DNA of 64,000 nucleotides from Trileptium ribeirensis (Eukaryota; Nematoda; Enoplea; Enoplida; Thoracostomopsidae): the NCBI GenBank assembly GCA_030248225.1, contig JASANE010024760.1, positions 1-64,000 on the forward strand, given 5' to 3'. The translations under genes and the position numbers were made by a program. The notes under the pieces are model-generated. The model saw only the letters and a list, made by a program, of their open reading frames with translations. It ran no database searches and had not been told where the DNA came from. Shown here in pieces: positions 49,656 to 61,380 of this stretch (position 1 is the stretch's first letter; the number at the start of each line of letters is the position of its first letter).

Positions 49656-51120
49656 TGTGGGGGGCGAGCCAGAACCCGCTTGAGTCGCTATCTCCATTGA
49701 TGACGATCCATTATGCGCTCGACCATGACCTGTATTGGCTCTTGTCACCAGCGTCTCCATGGAATATCTCTGAATACCGGCTCCATTTGCACCAGCAGTC
49801 CACGCCCCCAGGTTGTAAATTCTCGTCCATGTGGTATTGTTCAGGTCGGTGCTACGTCAGCCAGCTATATCCATTTTGGTAGCCTGGCATCAGCCATGCT
49901 TAGTATATAGTCCAGCCATCGAAGACGCATTGTCATTGTGTAATTGTTGATGCTACGCTGAATTTTCGTTTGGCCTTCGTTTGCAGTATGAACGAGCCGC
50001 GTGACGCCCAGCATAGTGCTCAGGCAATTCTTGCATTTTGCGTTTAATCACTTTTAATTGAACTTCGAACCATCTTATTTAATAGAATAGTCACTTCGAC
50101 TAAGCCTTGTAGCAATAGGCTGAAGGCCGTTTTATTTCAAGTGATCTGGATTTACGACGTGGCGAATAGATGGGAGTAACTTAGCAGCGTGGCGTTGGAC
50201 GTTCTCTATCAAATGAGTCTTTTTCCAAGCCACACTGTCATAGCATATTCGACATGTGGTCGAATTAACGATTGATAAATAATTAACAAAATTTTTAACA
50301 GTGCTGTGTAGTAATATTACCCGGTAATATCTTGATGAAATCTTCAGAAAGAAAATTTCAAAGTACTACATAGCAACAATCCCACATCTTTCGTCGGAAC
50401 ATTGATTCGTAGACAATTTTTAGCCAATGAATGCGCTGTCAGTGGCTGTGAACAATGTCGAACCAGTCATTTAGATCAACACATTTAGCAACAAGATTTA
50501 TTTATTCTAAACGCTGAGTCGTCGTGGATCGCGATCTTCTGGGCGAAACCGTTTTGCGATTTATTTATCACATTGTTTTTATCTAGATATACCCGAAGCC
50601 GATTTCTGACTAAGCCTTCAATGACCTTACTAACTGGCGTTGTCAAGCTAATCGGGCTGTAGTTACAATAATCAAAAGGTCTCTTTTATTCTTGTAAATT
50701 GGGACTGTTTTTGCTGTAATCCATGCAGTTAGGAACTAGCTCAGAAGATAGACACGTTAAACAATCTAGGTTGTGATTTGAAAATGGCCTTTGTTGTATG
50801 AAACAGAAACTTATTATTAATTTCATCGAGTTCAGGTGCGGCTCAGAGATTGACAATATTTAGGACCGCAATAACTTCATCGTGGGCAGATTTTCCTGCA
50901 ATTTTCCTCGTCGAGTTTAATGGAACAAAATTAGTAACAGTTTCAAATATCGAAGAGAAGTAGTCACTGAAGATATCACGGTCTTCAGTGGACTACCATC
51001 ACTCCATGTCATAAGGCCTATCGCAGGTTTCGCTAGGATCTCCGGCACCATCCGGGGCAGAAATGAAAAAATGCAGTTAAGTATTCTTTGCCAAATCTGG
51101 CCATACGTACTCGTCCTAAT
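49656..51120 (-). pseudogene. Decayed LINE reverse transcriptase (CR1/jockey-like)
   Basis: On the minus strand, in several frames broken by stops and shifts, the order matches a non-LTR retrotransposon ORF2: a linker with DIFSDYFSSIFETV (about 50,945-50,985; family pattern FNDYFSSVF), fingers with NYSPISLTTPVSKVIEGLVR (about 50,610-50,675), a motif A-like DLNDWFDIVHSH (about 50,440-50,475), thumb with LIRPHVEYAMTVW (about 50,226-50,266) and ENVQRHAAKLLPSIR, then the C-terminal RLRWLDYILSMADARLPKW (about 49,871-49,935) and MDRHQWR (about 49,700). Only ~100 residues separate fingers and thumb where about 270 are usual, so most of the palm, including the YADD catalytic loop, is missing. Endonuclease and ORF1 were not seen. 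This is a dead, 5'-truncated copy. Confidence 0.85.
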
Positions 51121-52178
51121 ATTTCGCAGCTCATATCTAGCGATCCAGATCGAAAAACGCAGACAGCTACCTGGAATCAGCTCATCGAAATCTACAAATT
51201 ATCATATCATTTTTTGGTTAACATCACTTTTTCGAGGGCAACTCCTTGGGCGACCATGGGCTCGAATACGTTGCCGTTTATTAGAAATATATATAGATTT
51301 TTCTAATTTTGGCATATTGCTGCGTGTTTTATATTACAACGAAGGTTATAATGAACGAAGTGTTATGATAAACGTAATGAATACAGTTGATTACTACAAG
51401 ATTCTCCAATGCGAGCACCACGGACTATTTTATTTTATGAGCTTAATCCTAAGGCCTTAATGTATCACCACTTATAACGTAAATTTTTATTTCACTCACT
51501 ACAACAAATTGCAACATTTACACACATTAAATATATAAACGGCTGAACCGTACTCAACTTGATTGCGCAGCTTCTGAGGCCGACTCAGGGCCCTGATCTA
51601 ACTGCGCAACCGCTTAAATAACTTTTCTAAACCCGATTTCTTGGAACTCAAAAGAAACATAGTTCTCAAATCTCTCTAAGCCGTTAATTTTAATATAATT
51701 GCTGCCAACCGGGTTACGAATTCTTAGAATTATGAAATTCGCTCTCTAACATAAATTTGAATTTTTGCGTTAGAAAGACCCTTTTTATGAAATTTTCGGA
51801 ATGCCTAACTCAAAACAAATTTTAAAATTTTCAAGAAAATTCAGCAAAAATACACTTACATATCCGCTAATGTAAGTGTAACAATTAAGGCACGCAGGGG
51901 CTACACTCAAATCCGATAAGTAAGCAAACTATAGCCCCGGCACACAAATTGTAAAATTTTAAGGTGTTTTACACTCTCTTAAAGTTACCATTTTCAAGAA
52001 TTAAATAAATTCTTATTAGCAGAATTGGCCGAGGGGATGAGGACCGTAACTCTTTAACGGGTGGGCCAATTGTAGCCAGATTTCGTATGGATGTCTACAG
52101 CGTGCCCTATGGCCGGACCATCCCCGTGTCCAGTTTTGTATTGAATTTATTCGTTTATAGCTTTTTACATTAATGCAA
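51121..52178. other. AT-rich stretch without recognised gene
   Basis: The first ~100 bp may still be LINE-derived. From 51,850 to 52,000 short mirrored motifs occur (ACACTTACAT against ATGTAAGTGT). The segment GCCGAGGGGATGAGGACCGT near 52,030 is GC-rich but does not fold as a tRNA by eye. Confidence 0.35.
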
Positions 52179-52497
52179 CAGTAAACCTAAGATGCGCCCC
52201 CAACCATCCTCTTTTGACACCATATGCAAAACGTTGTTAGCGAACAAAACTCGAATTTCAACAGCCGTATCCAATTTCGACATTTTTCTGTTCCATAACG
52301 CCATTATCGAACGCAAATCGGTCCCTGTACTTTAACACCAGTGTGTTCGCGAACATTTTCAAACTATAATGTATGGAATATGAAACGGACTAATTTCTGT
52401 TCTTTAACGCAAAAATGAAATTAGTGTTCAGTGTACAACTGAATGGTAATCGCTTTTGTCAAAAGAGGATGGTAAGGGGCGCAACTTAAGTTTACTC
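52179..52497. mobile_element. MITE, 319 bp, with ~45-bp inverted termini
   Basis: Left end CAGTAAACCTAAGATGCGCC, then CCCAACCATCCTCTTTTGACA; right end is the complement of GAGTAAACTTAAGTTGCGCC, then CCTTACCATCCTCTTTTGACA. No coding capacity. The flanks share ATGCA (52,173-52,177 left, 52,498-52,502 right), offset by one base on the left, so the target duplication and hence the superfamily are uncertain. Confidence 0.8.
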
Positions 52498-54532
52498 ATG
52501 CATAATATGCTGGGAAAAATTTTATTTTAACACAAACGATGTTTGTGATTCGATACACGTAATACACACATTATTCATGTAAAATAATACACATGGCATC
52601 AATACAACATATTATAGGATGCGTGATCGTTTCACCTCGCATAAACAACGTACATATATAAACGTACGCATATCCTGCTTACACTTAATATATACACAAT
52701 ATTATGTATACTCGCACAACACTATCGTACACATCAAATGCACAACGTAATATAAAAACAAATATAAATATAACGGCAAAGATGACGCAACAACTATAAG
52801 TTCCCATAGTCATTTTCTCACTATAATACAGAAACAATAAATCACAATATAAGGGTGATGAAGTAAACATGTACTAAGGTTTTGGATGAAGGGTTTTACG
52901 TTGTCACAGAATGAATACGGTGGTTGTTTATAAGGAGCCTATCCCTAATATTTCCTGTATTTTCAGTGGGTTTCACTGGGTTTATGGTCGCAGAACTATT
53001 TTTCACTAATTAAGGTCTATTCTTCAGTTGTTCGGTTTTATGTTGTGCGCAAAGCATCAAAAGTGGTATATATAGATTTTTGGTACACTGAATGTGATAC
53101 TTTGTTAATCTAGAATCCAGCAAGAATATTTATAGTCTTCGTTGGTTTTCAGTGCGTTTAATGACGATGAACCTTGTCATGAACATTTATATAATCTGTT
53201 TTCAATTGTTTGGTTGTGTATTGCTAGCAGGGCATTTAAACCGACTTGTATATATTTTCCGGTACATTGGATACGATGGTTTAATTATCTAGACTCCAAC
53301 ACAACTACACCATATATACACGTTCTAGGTGTTTAAGGTCGATGGTAGGCTAACTCAATTAACGAAAAGAACTTAATTTGTCGTCACTTATTTGGTTATG
53401 ATATATTTTCTGCGCTATCAGATAAGCTTTTGTAAGCTCTGATAGGTTTTGTAACACGAAAAAAATAGGCCAATGTTGTTTCTAATTGTATATATATAAA
53501 ACATATCCATTAAACTGGTTTGACTTTAATTTGGTGTAGCTAAACCACTGCCTAAGTTGTTAGTTTTGCTAGTTTCGCCTGAAAAATAAAATTTATTTTC
53601 TTCCATCTCTGACGTTTTAATGTGTGTTTTATATTCCTAAAGGATGCCTTGATCTGTTAGTTATATCTGGATGATCCATATTCTTTTTACAAACTTGGAC
53701 AGCTGCCGCTATTCCCCTTTGTGAGTTCACCGAATAAGTGTTATCCTGTCCACGTTCATCGAGAGTTCTGCAATTGATTTTTGTCTAACCGATGATAGAT
53801 TTTTGTCTAACCTAGGATTGTATTTTCAATCGGATCCTGCATACAACTGCTGTATCTCATCTATTTGATCGCAGCATCAATCATTCATAAGCATATATTT
53901 TACTTTTATCATTGCGATTTAAGATTACAAATATAACACTGTGATGTTGCTAAAGTGGGGTATATGTGGGACAGGAAAAATATGCAGTGATTTTGTGCAA
54001 GCTGTCCAGACACTGTCGCAAGAAAATCATCAGGTATATATGTGCGGTTATATTACAGTACAATATGTAACAGTTGCGCTTGTATACAGCGCATTATGTT
54101 TGTATTTGCTCGGCTCTTTATTATTTCATCTCAGTTGTCGCCTGAACCCGTATTGTTAAAATTACCCTCGGGTAACTTTTTGCCTGCTAGTAATTTTCAT
54201 CCTACTATTACCATCAACTTTCGAGTCTTAAATGGGAGTAGAGATAAGAGTAAAAATACTTTCAGGGAGGCATATTTTACCCGCGAGTAATCTTCTTTAC
54301 CTGCGGGTATATAATTTTTTAATATGCGAGTAAGAATGTCCTACCTGCTAGTAAATTTCCGTGTGAAGGTACGTTATCTGACCCCCTCGTAGAAGACTGC
54401 ATGTGTAATTTGGAGTCGTTGAATACGATTCTGATAGTTATTTTCATGCTGAACCCACATATTGAGTATGACACCTTAGTTTTCATTCGTGTGGTATATA
54501 TATAAAACAATGCAAGAAAGTTGATTTTAAAT
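52498..54532. other. AT-rich stretch with a diverged duplication
   Basis: 52,969-53,119 and 53,150-53,302 are diverged tandem copies (~180-bp period): both start TTTTCAGTG, contain TTCAGTTGTT or TTCAATTGTT then GGTTTTATGT or GGTTGTGTAT, and end TAATCTAGA or TTATCTAGA. Near 54,165-54,355 short ACCTGC(T/G)AGTAA-type motifs recur. No gene recognised. Confidence 0.5.
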
Positions 54533-54606
54533 CTCAATTGGTCGATTGTTTAAGGCATCATTATCTCAAGCATGAACCTGAGGTTCAATTCTCGTCTCGG
54601 GGTTTT
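54533..54606 (+). repeat. Possible tRNA-derived SINE head
   Basis: TGGTCGATTGTTTAAGG (54,539-54,555) resembles a pol III A box (TGGCCGAGTGGTTAAGG in tRNAs), and GGTTCAATTCTC (54,582-54,593) resembles a B box, with tRNA-like spacing; CTCGTCTCGGG follows. No acceptor-stem pairing is evident, so this is not a functional tRNA. Seen once only. Confidence 0.35.
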
Positions 54607-57350
54607 ACTCTTTCATTGATTAAGTTTCTATAATTTTTTCAAATTTAACCTTTTTAGGGCAATTGCCCTTGTACGCCGATATTTTCGCAATTGATATGAC
54701 TAACGCCGATGCATATCTTTTATATGCTACTCCTTATATTCAGAACGTAGTGAAACGTAGTGGAGATTGTTACAGGGGTGAAATCTTAGATTCCGTCTCT
54801 GTGTGTGTGCGATCGGCCATAACGTCGTAACCGATTTCCATGATCCTGGCCTCATTCGAACCGACATAGTTGATTTTCCGAAGGGATGTACATTCCCGGG
54901 CGTTTTTTGATTTGGGGTCGGGGTCAGGGGTCAAAATGTGGGGTTTTTTTACTCCATTTTAGTACCCTTCACGGAAGCAAGGTTATTTTTATCTTAACTT
55001 TCAAATTTTTTCTCTGGTTGGTTTTATTTCATAGTAAAATGATAAATGCCGAAGCCTCTTTTTTGTTTTCGATTAAGCCTCCGGTTCTGGATTTATAGGG
55101 TTTGAGGTACGGGGGTATGGCGCCCCAACGGTTCCTCGACCCAAAATTTGTTCTGACGTCTTGGGCGACTGATAACTTTCACCTGGGGGTTTTCGGGCAT
55201 GGGAAACTCGTTGCTGGTGCTGGTTTAGCTCTGTGACCCATGGTTCCATGGATACGGGGGTATGACGCCCCATGGTTCGGGGTCAGAGGTCAAAACTAGG
55301 GTTTTTAGTACCCTTTACGGAAGCAAGGTTATTTTTATCTTAACATGCTAATTTCTTTCTCTGGTTGGTTTTATTTCATAGTAAAATGATAAATGCCGAT
55401 GCCTTTTTTGTTTATCGATTAGCGCTCCGGTTTTGCAGTTATGGGGTTTGAGGTATGGCACCCTCATGTTCCTCGACCCAAAATTAGAAAATTTGTTCTG
55501 ACGTCTTGGGCGGCTGAAAAGTTTCACTTGGGGGTTTTCGGGCATGGGAAACTCATTGCAACGTGTTTGTTTTACTCTGCGACCCATGGTTCTATGGGTA
55601 CAAGGGTATGGCGCCCGTTTGGTTTTGGGTCAGAGGTCAAAATGAGGGTTTTTATCCCATTTTAGTACCCTTCACGGAAGCAAGGTTTTTTATCTTACCT
55701 TTCAAATTTGTTTCTTTGGTTGGTTTTATTTCATAGTAAAATGATAAATGCCGCTGCCTCTTCTTTTGTTTTTCGATTAAGCCACCGGTTCTGGATTTAT
55801 ATGGTTTGAGGTACTGTGGGGTATGGCGCCCCAACGGTTCCTCGACCCAAAATTTGAAAATTTGTTCTGACGTCTTGGGCGGCTGATAAGTTTCACCTGG
55901 GGGTTTTCCGGCATGGGAAACTCGTTGCCGGTGTTAGTTTTACTCTGCGACCCATGCTTCTATGGGTAAAAGGGAATGGCGCCCCTTTGGTTTGGGGTCA
56001 AAGGTCAAAATTTGGGTTTTTACCCCATTTTAGCACCCTTCACGGAAGCAAGGTTATTTTTATCTTAACTTTCAAATTTTTTTCTTTGGTTGGTTTTATT
56101 TCATAGTAAAATAATAAATGCTGATGCTTCTTTTTTGTTTTTCGATTAAGCCTCCGGTTCTGGATTTATAGGGTTTGAGGTATTGGGGTATGGCGCCCCA
56201 ACGGTTCCTCGACCCAAAATTTGAAAATTTGTTCTGACGTCTTGGGCGGTTGATAAGTTTCACCTGGGGGTTTTCGGGCATGGGAAACTCATTGCCGGTG
56301 TTAGTTTTACTCTGCGACCCATGCTTCTATGGGTAAAAGGGTATGGCGTCCCTTTGGTTTGGGGTCAAATGTCAAAATGTGGGTTTTTACCCCATTTTAG
56401 TACCCTTCACGGAAGCAAGGTTATTTTTATCTTAACTTTCAAATTTTTTTATTTGGTTGGTTTTATTTCATAGTAAAATAATAAATGTTGGTGCTTCTTT
56501 TTTGTTTTTCGATTAAGCCTCCGGTTCTGGATTTATAGGGTTTGAGGTACTGGGGTATGGCGCCCCAACGGTTCCTCGACCCAAAATTTGAAAATTTGTT
56601 CTGACGTCTTGGGCGGTTGATAAGTTTCACCTGGGGGTTTTCGGGCGTGGGAAACTCGTTGCCGGTACTGGTTTTGCTCTGTGACCTATGTTTCCATGGG
56701 TACGGAGGTATGACGCCTCATGGTTCGGGTTCAGAGGTCAAAATGAGGGTTTTAGTACCCTTCACGGAAGCAAGGTTATTTTTATCTTAACATACAAATT
56801 TCTTTCTCTGGTTGGTTTTATTTCATAGTAAAATGGTAAATGCCGATGCCTCTTTTTATATTTCGATTAAGGCTCCGATTTTGCAGTTATGGGGTTTGAG
56901 GTATGGCAGCCTCATGGTTCCTCGACCGAAAATTAGAAAATTTGTTCTGACGTCTTGGGTGGCTGAAAAGTTTCACTTGGGGGATTTCGGGCATATAAAA
57001 CTCGTTGCCGGTGTTAGTTTTACTCTGCGACCCATGGTTCTATGGGTAAAAGGGTATGGCGCCCGTTTGGTTCGGGGTCAGAGGTCAAAATGTGGGCTTT
57101 TACCTCATTTTAGTACCCTTCACGGAAGCAAGGTTATTTTATCGTAACATTCGAATTTCCTTCTCTGGTTGGTTTTATTTCATAGTAAAATGATAAATGC
57201 CGATGCCTCTTTATTTGTTTTTCGATTAAGCCTCCGGTGCTGGATTTATAGGGTTTGAGGAACGGTGGTATAGCGCTCCAACAGTTCCTCGACCCAAAAT
57301 TTGAAAATTTGTTCTGACGTCTTGGGCGGATGAAAAGTTTCACTTGGGGG

Positions 57351-57385
57351 TTTTAGGGGAATATTAAACTCATATTCCCCTAAAA
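57351..57385. repeat. Perfect 14-bp-stem hairpin in a satellite unit
   Basis: TTTTAGGGGAATAT, a 7-base loop, then ATATTCCCCTAAAA. It sits where other units have TTTTCGGGCATGGGAAACTC, so the right half has been rewritten to complement the left half. Confidence 0.9.
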
Positions 57386-57778
57386 CTGGTTTTACTCTGC
57401 GACTTATGGTTCCATGGGTACAAGGGTATGACGCACTTTTGGTTCAGGGTCAGAGGTCAAAATGAGGGTATTTACCTCATTTTAGTACCCTTCACGGAAG
57501 CAAGGTTATTTTTATCTTAACATTCGAATTTCTTTCTCTTATTGGTTTTATTTCATAGTAAAATGGTAAATGCCGATGCCTCTTTTTGTTTTGCGATTAA
57601 GGCTCCGTTCGGTTCATGGGTTTTGAGGTATTGGACCTTCGTGGTTGCTGGACTCAAAATTCGAAAATTTGTTCTGATGTCCTGGACGTCTGAAAATTTT
57701 ATTTGGTGGTTTGGGGCATGGGAAACTCATTGTCGGTGTTGATTTTGCTCTTCGAGCCATGGTTCCATGGGTACAGGG

Positions 57779-58718
57779 CAGGGAGTAACCGGAATTCCGG
57801 TTCCGGCGAAAATCGTGTTCCGGTTGCGGTTCCGGCAAAGGGCAAAAACCATACCGGAACCGCAATTCCAATTACGCAATAATCAAGCTCCAATACAACC
57901 AAGCAAAAGAAAACATTAACTAACCAATTTGCCGTGTGAAACGTAAGTAGGGCACATAATTTGAGCAGGAATTTTTCATAATAACCTGCAGGAGTTTGTT
58001 AAATCGTCGATGCTTGTAGCAGCTATTTTACACATCCAGAAGTCTGGGATACGTGAATTAAACCGGTCCAACTCGTTAACAGAGCATGGCGTACGCAGAA
58101 GTACTTTGGGTATGCTTGGATAACATAAATTGCGTCAAGCACCCGCCAGAGCGCTTGTAAACTTGGTAAATCAGTCTAAATTAAAGTAAACTAACGTTAT
58201 CTGCAACGCATCTAGAAACTGCCCACTGATCAGAAAATTACTTCTATCTATTAATTTCTCTTAGAATCATATAAACCAATAATTTTAAGTTTCCTTCCGA
58301 AGAACATGCAACAAACGTATGTGTAGTAAAGGGAGGCGACTGGAGACAGAGCGAAAGTGTGTATTCTACGCTCCAAGCTTTGTAAGCAAATTCGATTTGA
58401 CGCAGTATACGCAATGGTGTATAGTGGAAGACATTTTTTGCTCTGAATGTCCAAAAACCGACATATTTCATCGATAAATAAACATTATTAGCTTCCTCAG
58501 TCTCTTTAAAGTTTCAGAAAGGCAATAATACCATCGCAATACATTAAGTTTAATGTAAAAGTTATTATTAATGCATTTTAATCCACTATACCTTCATTTC
58601 TTCTATTATTTTTTTTACTACATATAATTTTCGAAGACTAGGTTCCGGATCCGGTTTAAATGGACTGTTCCGATTGGTGGTTCCGGTTCCGGTAAATTTC
58701 GGTTCCGGTTATTCCCTG
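57779..58718. mobile_element. Non-autonomous hAT-type transposon, 940 bp
   Basis: The ends are CAGGGAGTAACCGGAA (57,779-57,794) and the complement of CAGGGAATAACCGGAA (58,703-58,718), with one mismatch, followed inside by CCGGTTCCGG-type subterminal repeats. The 8-bp target duplication GTACAGGG is perfect (57,771-57,778 and 58,719-58,726), and removing the element restores the satellite's GGGTACAGGGGTATGGCGCC. These features fit hAT. Inside lies a ~330-bp sequence (57,919-58,250) shared with 44,938-45,440, and an AT-rich remainder. No transposase domain was recognised. Confidence 0.95.
57919..58250. repeat. Dispersed repeat, copy 2 (inside the hAT element)
   Basis: Direct copy of 44,938-45,440, without ~135 bp of the first copy before CCACTGATCAGAAAATTAC. 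Its presence with and without hAT ends suggests either capture by this element or a larger parent element that carried both. Confidence 0.85.
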
Positions 58719-59239
58719 GTACAGGGGTATGGCGCCCCGATGGTTCATCGACCCAAAATTCCCAATTTTATTGTGACGTACTGGGAGGCTGATAGCTTGC
58801 ACTTGGGTGGTTTCGGGCATGGGAAACTTATTGCCGGCGTTAATTTTGTTCTAAGTTTTGCGGTACTGTGTGATATCCACATATGGCATATCGACGTCTG
58901 CTATCGAGTGCTGATTGGCTCTGCATGCAAAAGGCATAGGTGTGCTTACGCTTCACTACGATTTACAATCTCGATAGAGTTACTAGTTTTATACACTTTT
59001 CAAAGGAATTTCTTCTGTTTAACAGGACACCGGACCAGGGTTCAGGGAGATGCCGGCGTTAATACCCACAAAACTCTGACTGGGAGGCCTTTCACATCAT
59101 TGATTGGGTAGGAATATCCTAGCACCAGCCCTGCGAGAGCAGGGGGTCTTAGTTATCTCATCTTGCGCTCCATTGTCATGAATTTCAAGCGATGACAAGC
59201 GGTATATTTCTAGGCAGCGATAATTAGATGAAACTAGTA

Positions 59240-59413
59240 CAGGGTCGTCACAATGGGGTTGCGCTGATGGCCGTGCCCCCACCGTTAGTTATTGTTGCCC
59301 CAGTTTACAGTTGCATCAAATTTTTTTCAACATGCTATCGTTATTTTACTATGTTGAGTTAACCATCGCAATGAGTGGGTGCCCCCAGTTGATATTTCCT
59401 GGTGACGCCCCTG
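59240..59413. mobile_element. Possible small degraded hAT-like MITE
   Basis: Left CAGGGTCGTCAC (59,240) and right complement of CAGGGGCGTCAC (ending 59,413). The 8-bp flanks AACTAGTA and AACCGATA agree at five positions only. GTGCCCCCAC and GGGTGCCCCC inside are further complementary traces. It could be two unrelated G/C-rich ends. Confidence 0.4.
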
Positions 59414-59662
59414 AACCGATAGAACCGATTTGAAACCATGTGCAAAGCCACCAGGGGCGGGTTGCGTGTGTATCCCCACGCCAAAAATTGTTTGCCGATA
59501 AGTACGGTAGTTGGCAGTAACTGACAGTGACCAAAACCCGTGATTCGTGGCCGAATTGTATTGTGCGCACGAGGTTTCAGTGTGATCTTTACTGTGCCAA
59601 TCCTACACCGTCGGCGGCGCCCACCGAACGACCGGGACGGGGACCTAAATTTTAGTTCCAAG

Positions 59663-60022
59663 CAAGGGCGTAGCCAGCGGGGGGAGAGGGGGGGGTAGGT
59701 TGCGGGGGTCGCGACCCCCCTTTTAGTTCAACCGCAAACAAAATTTTTTTTGAATGATTCCGGTGGAAAATCATGTCAGAAATTGTCCTAGAACTAGCCT
59801 CTCTTGCACTAGAAAACAAGTACTTTCAATCGTATTTTTGACCAAATTTCACATTTTTGTATTAAAATTCGCTATTTTGGCAATAGTTGCATTTTTTGCT
59901 TGTTTATGGCGTACTTAAAATACCAATTCTGGAAACCGCTTTCACATTTCTGAGCGCGACCCCTCTTTAGGAACCCACTGTGGGCCGCGACTCCCCTGTC
60001 AAAATTCCTGGCTACGCCCTTG
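59663..60022. mobile_element. hAT-type MITE, 360 bp
   Basis: The ends CAAGGGCGTAGCCAG (59,663-59,677) and CTGGCTACGCCCTTG (60,008-60,022) are exact complements over 15 bp, with a perfect 8-bp target duplication GTTCCAAG at 59,655-59,662 and 60,023-60,030. A 16-bp palindrome GGGGGTCGCGACCCCC lies at 59,704-59,719, with G-runs before it. No coding capacity. Confidence 0.95.
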
Positions 60023-60030
60023 GTTCCAAG

Positions 60031-61380
60031 CACAACCATATGTATACCTATATTGCATCGTTGTATGCGCATGCACTCATTGATATATTGCCATTGAAGC
60101 TACTAAATTGGTGCTCAAACCTGTTTTGGTAGCTAAATGCGCTTAAACTAATACTCAAACCTAAGGGTAACCAAATGTGTATTGATAAATGTTGCAGTAG
60201 CATTACATCACTACATTACAACTCTGTATGGTATACAAGTCATAATTATCTCGAAACAAATTATATGGGGAGGGGGTGGTGATCACCAGCATTCTAACGG
60301 TTGTATTTTTGCATAAATAAATTAGAGGAGGGGTTCAATTGAGTGGCGCAATGGGAACAATTGTGGTCTGAGCCACGTTTTAGCGGGCTGTAATTTAGGA
60401 TACATTTTTATCTTTAGATTACTTCTGTTGCCTCACGAGATATTTCAAGAAGTCGCTTATTTGGAGAGAAACTTAATATTAAACATTGTTTTGGCTCTTA
60501 CGATGAGCTGTTTGGTTGCGCCGACGTAGGTAAGCTCACGATTTGCTAGGTTTTAGTCTGCGTCGAGAAGTAGCTCATGGCATCTATAGAATAATTGACG
60601 TTTTTCGATCTTAAATGTTGCTTTGGATGTTTTGTGGGTTTTGCATGGAATTTGGGCGAGGCAAAATGTAATATTAAAGTTCTAGCTTATGGGTGAAATG
60701 AATAATTAGAGCGGTACAATTTTGTCACAAATACACATCCGTTCTTTACCAAGAGCTTCTAAAGCTCATATGCAGTTCGTAAGCAGTATGCGGAACCTAA
60801 TTATATAAAGTCTAACCAGGACATTTAAAAATTTTATAATTTTTTTTCAAGTCAGTTCCTTCTGGGGTGCAGTACCCTGCTTCGGAGACGCTGCAAATGG
60901 TACCTGCATTCTGTCTGTTTACTTGCCTGTAGCTGGGGCCTATAGCATGAGACATTGCCCATAAAATTTTAAATTAGTCTTGAAAGTTATGATTGTTTTC
61001 ATGCTTTTGATTTTATAGCAATTGAGCAAAGAAACATGAGGTCTTATAGCTGTGGAATATGTAAAAATTATATCCCTTGTCCTGAACGCATTATATACTT
61101 CAGCAATATTTCTATTCTGGGATTTTGAAGAAACCCATTGAGTTTGATTTATATTCGCTTGAAGCAATTTTAATGTTGATGAGCGTATCAGTGCGGAATT
61201 AATATAGTCAATAATATTGATTCAATTGTATTATAATTGTATTGAATTCAATTATATTATAATAATTTTCACAATTCTACAGTAACGGCTATGTAAGTTT
61301 GAAACAAAGCAAAAACTGTCGCTTCTAGTTCTCGTCAGTTTACGAGATACTAAGTTATTTTATTTACGATAATTTTTATC
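60031..61380. other. AT-rich stretch without recognised gene
   Basis: No gene, transposon end or tandem repeat could be supported. TATT/ATTG-rich mirrored sequence at 61,200-61,270 (ATTGAATTCAATTATATTAT type) is low complexity. The 75-codon minus frame at 60,940-61,167 has no recognisable features. Confidence 0.4.

Larger units (their letters stand above)
54741..58938 (+). repeat. Modular satellite element, copy 1: head, ~8 units, tail
   Basis: Head: CAGAACGTAGTG at 54,741, then GTGTGTGCGATCGGCCATAA and CTCATTCGAACCGACATAGT. Body: about eight units of 345-371 bp, marked by CACGGAAGCAAGGTTATTTT near 54,970, 55,317, 55,673, 56,041, 56,408, 56,763, 57,121 and 57,491. Each unit also holds TTCATAGTAAAATGATAAAT, a GGGTATGGCGCCCC box twice, and CTTGGGCGGCTGATAAGTTT. 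Tail: GTGTGATATCCACATATGGC, CATATCGACG. The body is interrupted by a hAT insertion. Open frames of 60-145 codons on both strands follow the repeat and do not persist between units. Confidence 0.9.

Noticed and set aside
49493..49882. 129-codon plus-strand frame
   Set aside because: Antisense to the C-terminal part of the LINE reverse transcriptase, which explains the sequence better.
51071..51460. 129-codon plus-strand frame
   Set aside because: Its first part is antisense to the LINE linker, and the rest has no features.
52020..52090. tRNA gene
   Set aside because: GC-rich stretch without a cloverleaf or proper A and B boxes.
58674..59111. 145-codon plus-strand frame
   Set aside because: Begins inside the hAT end and continues through satellite unit and tail; a composite of repeats.
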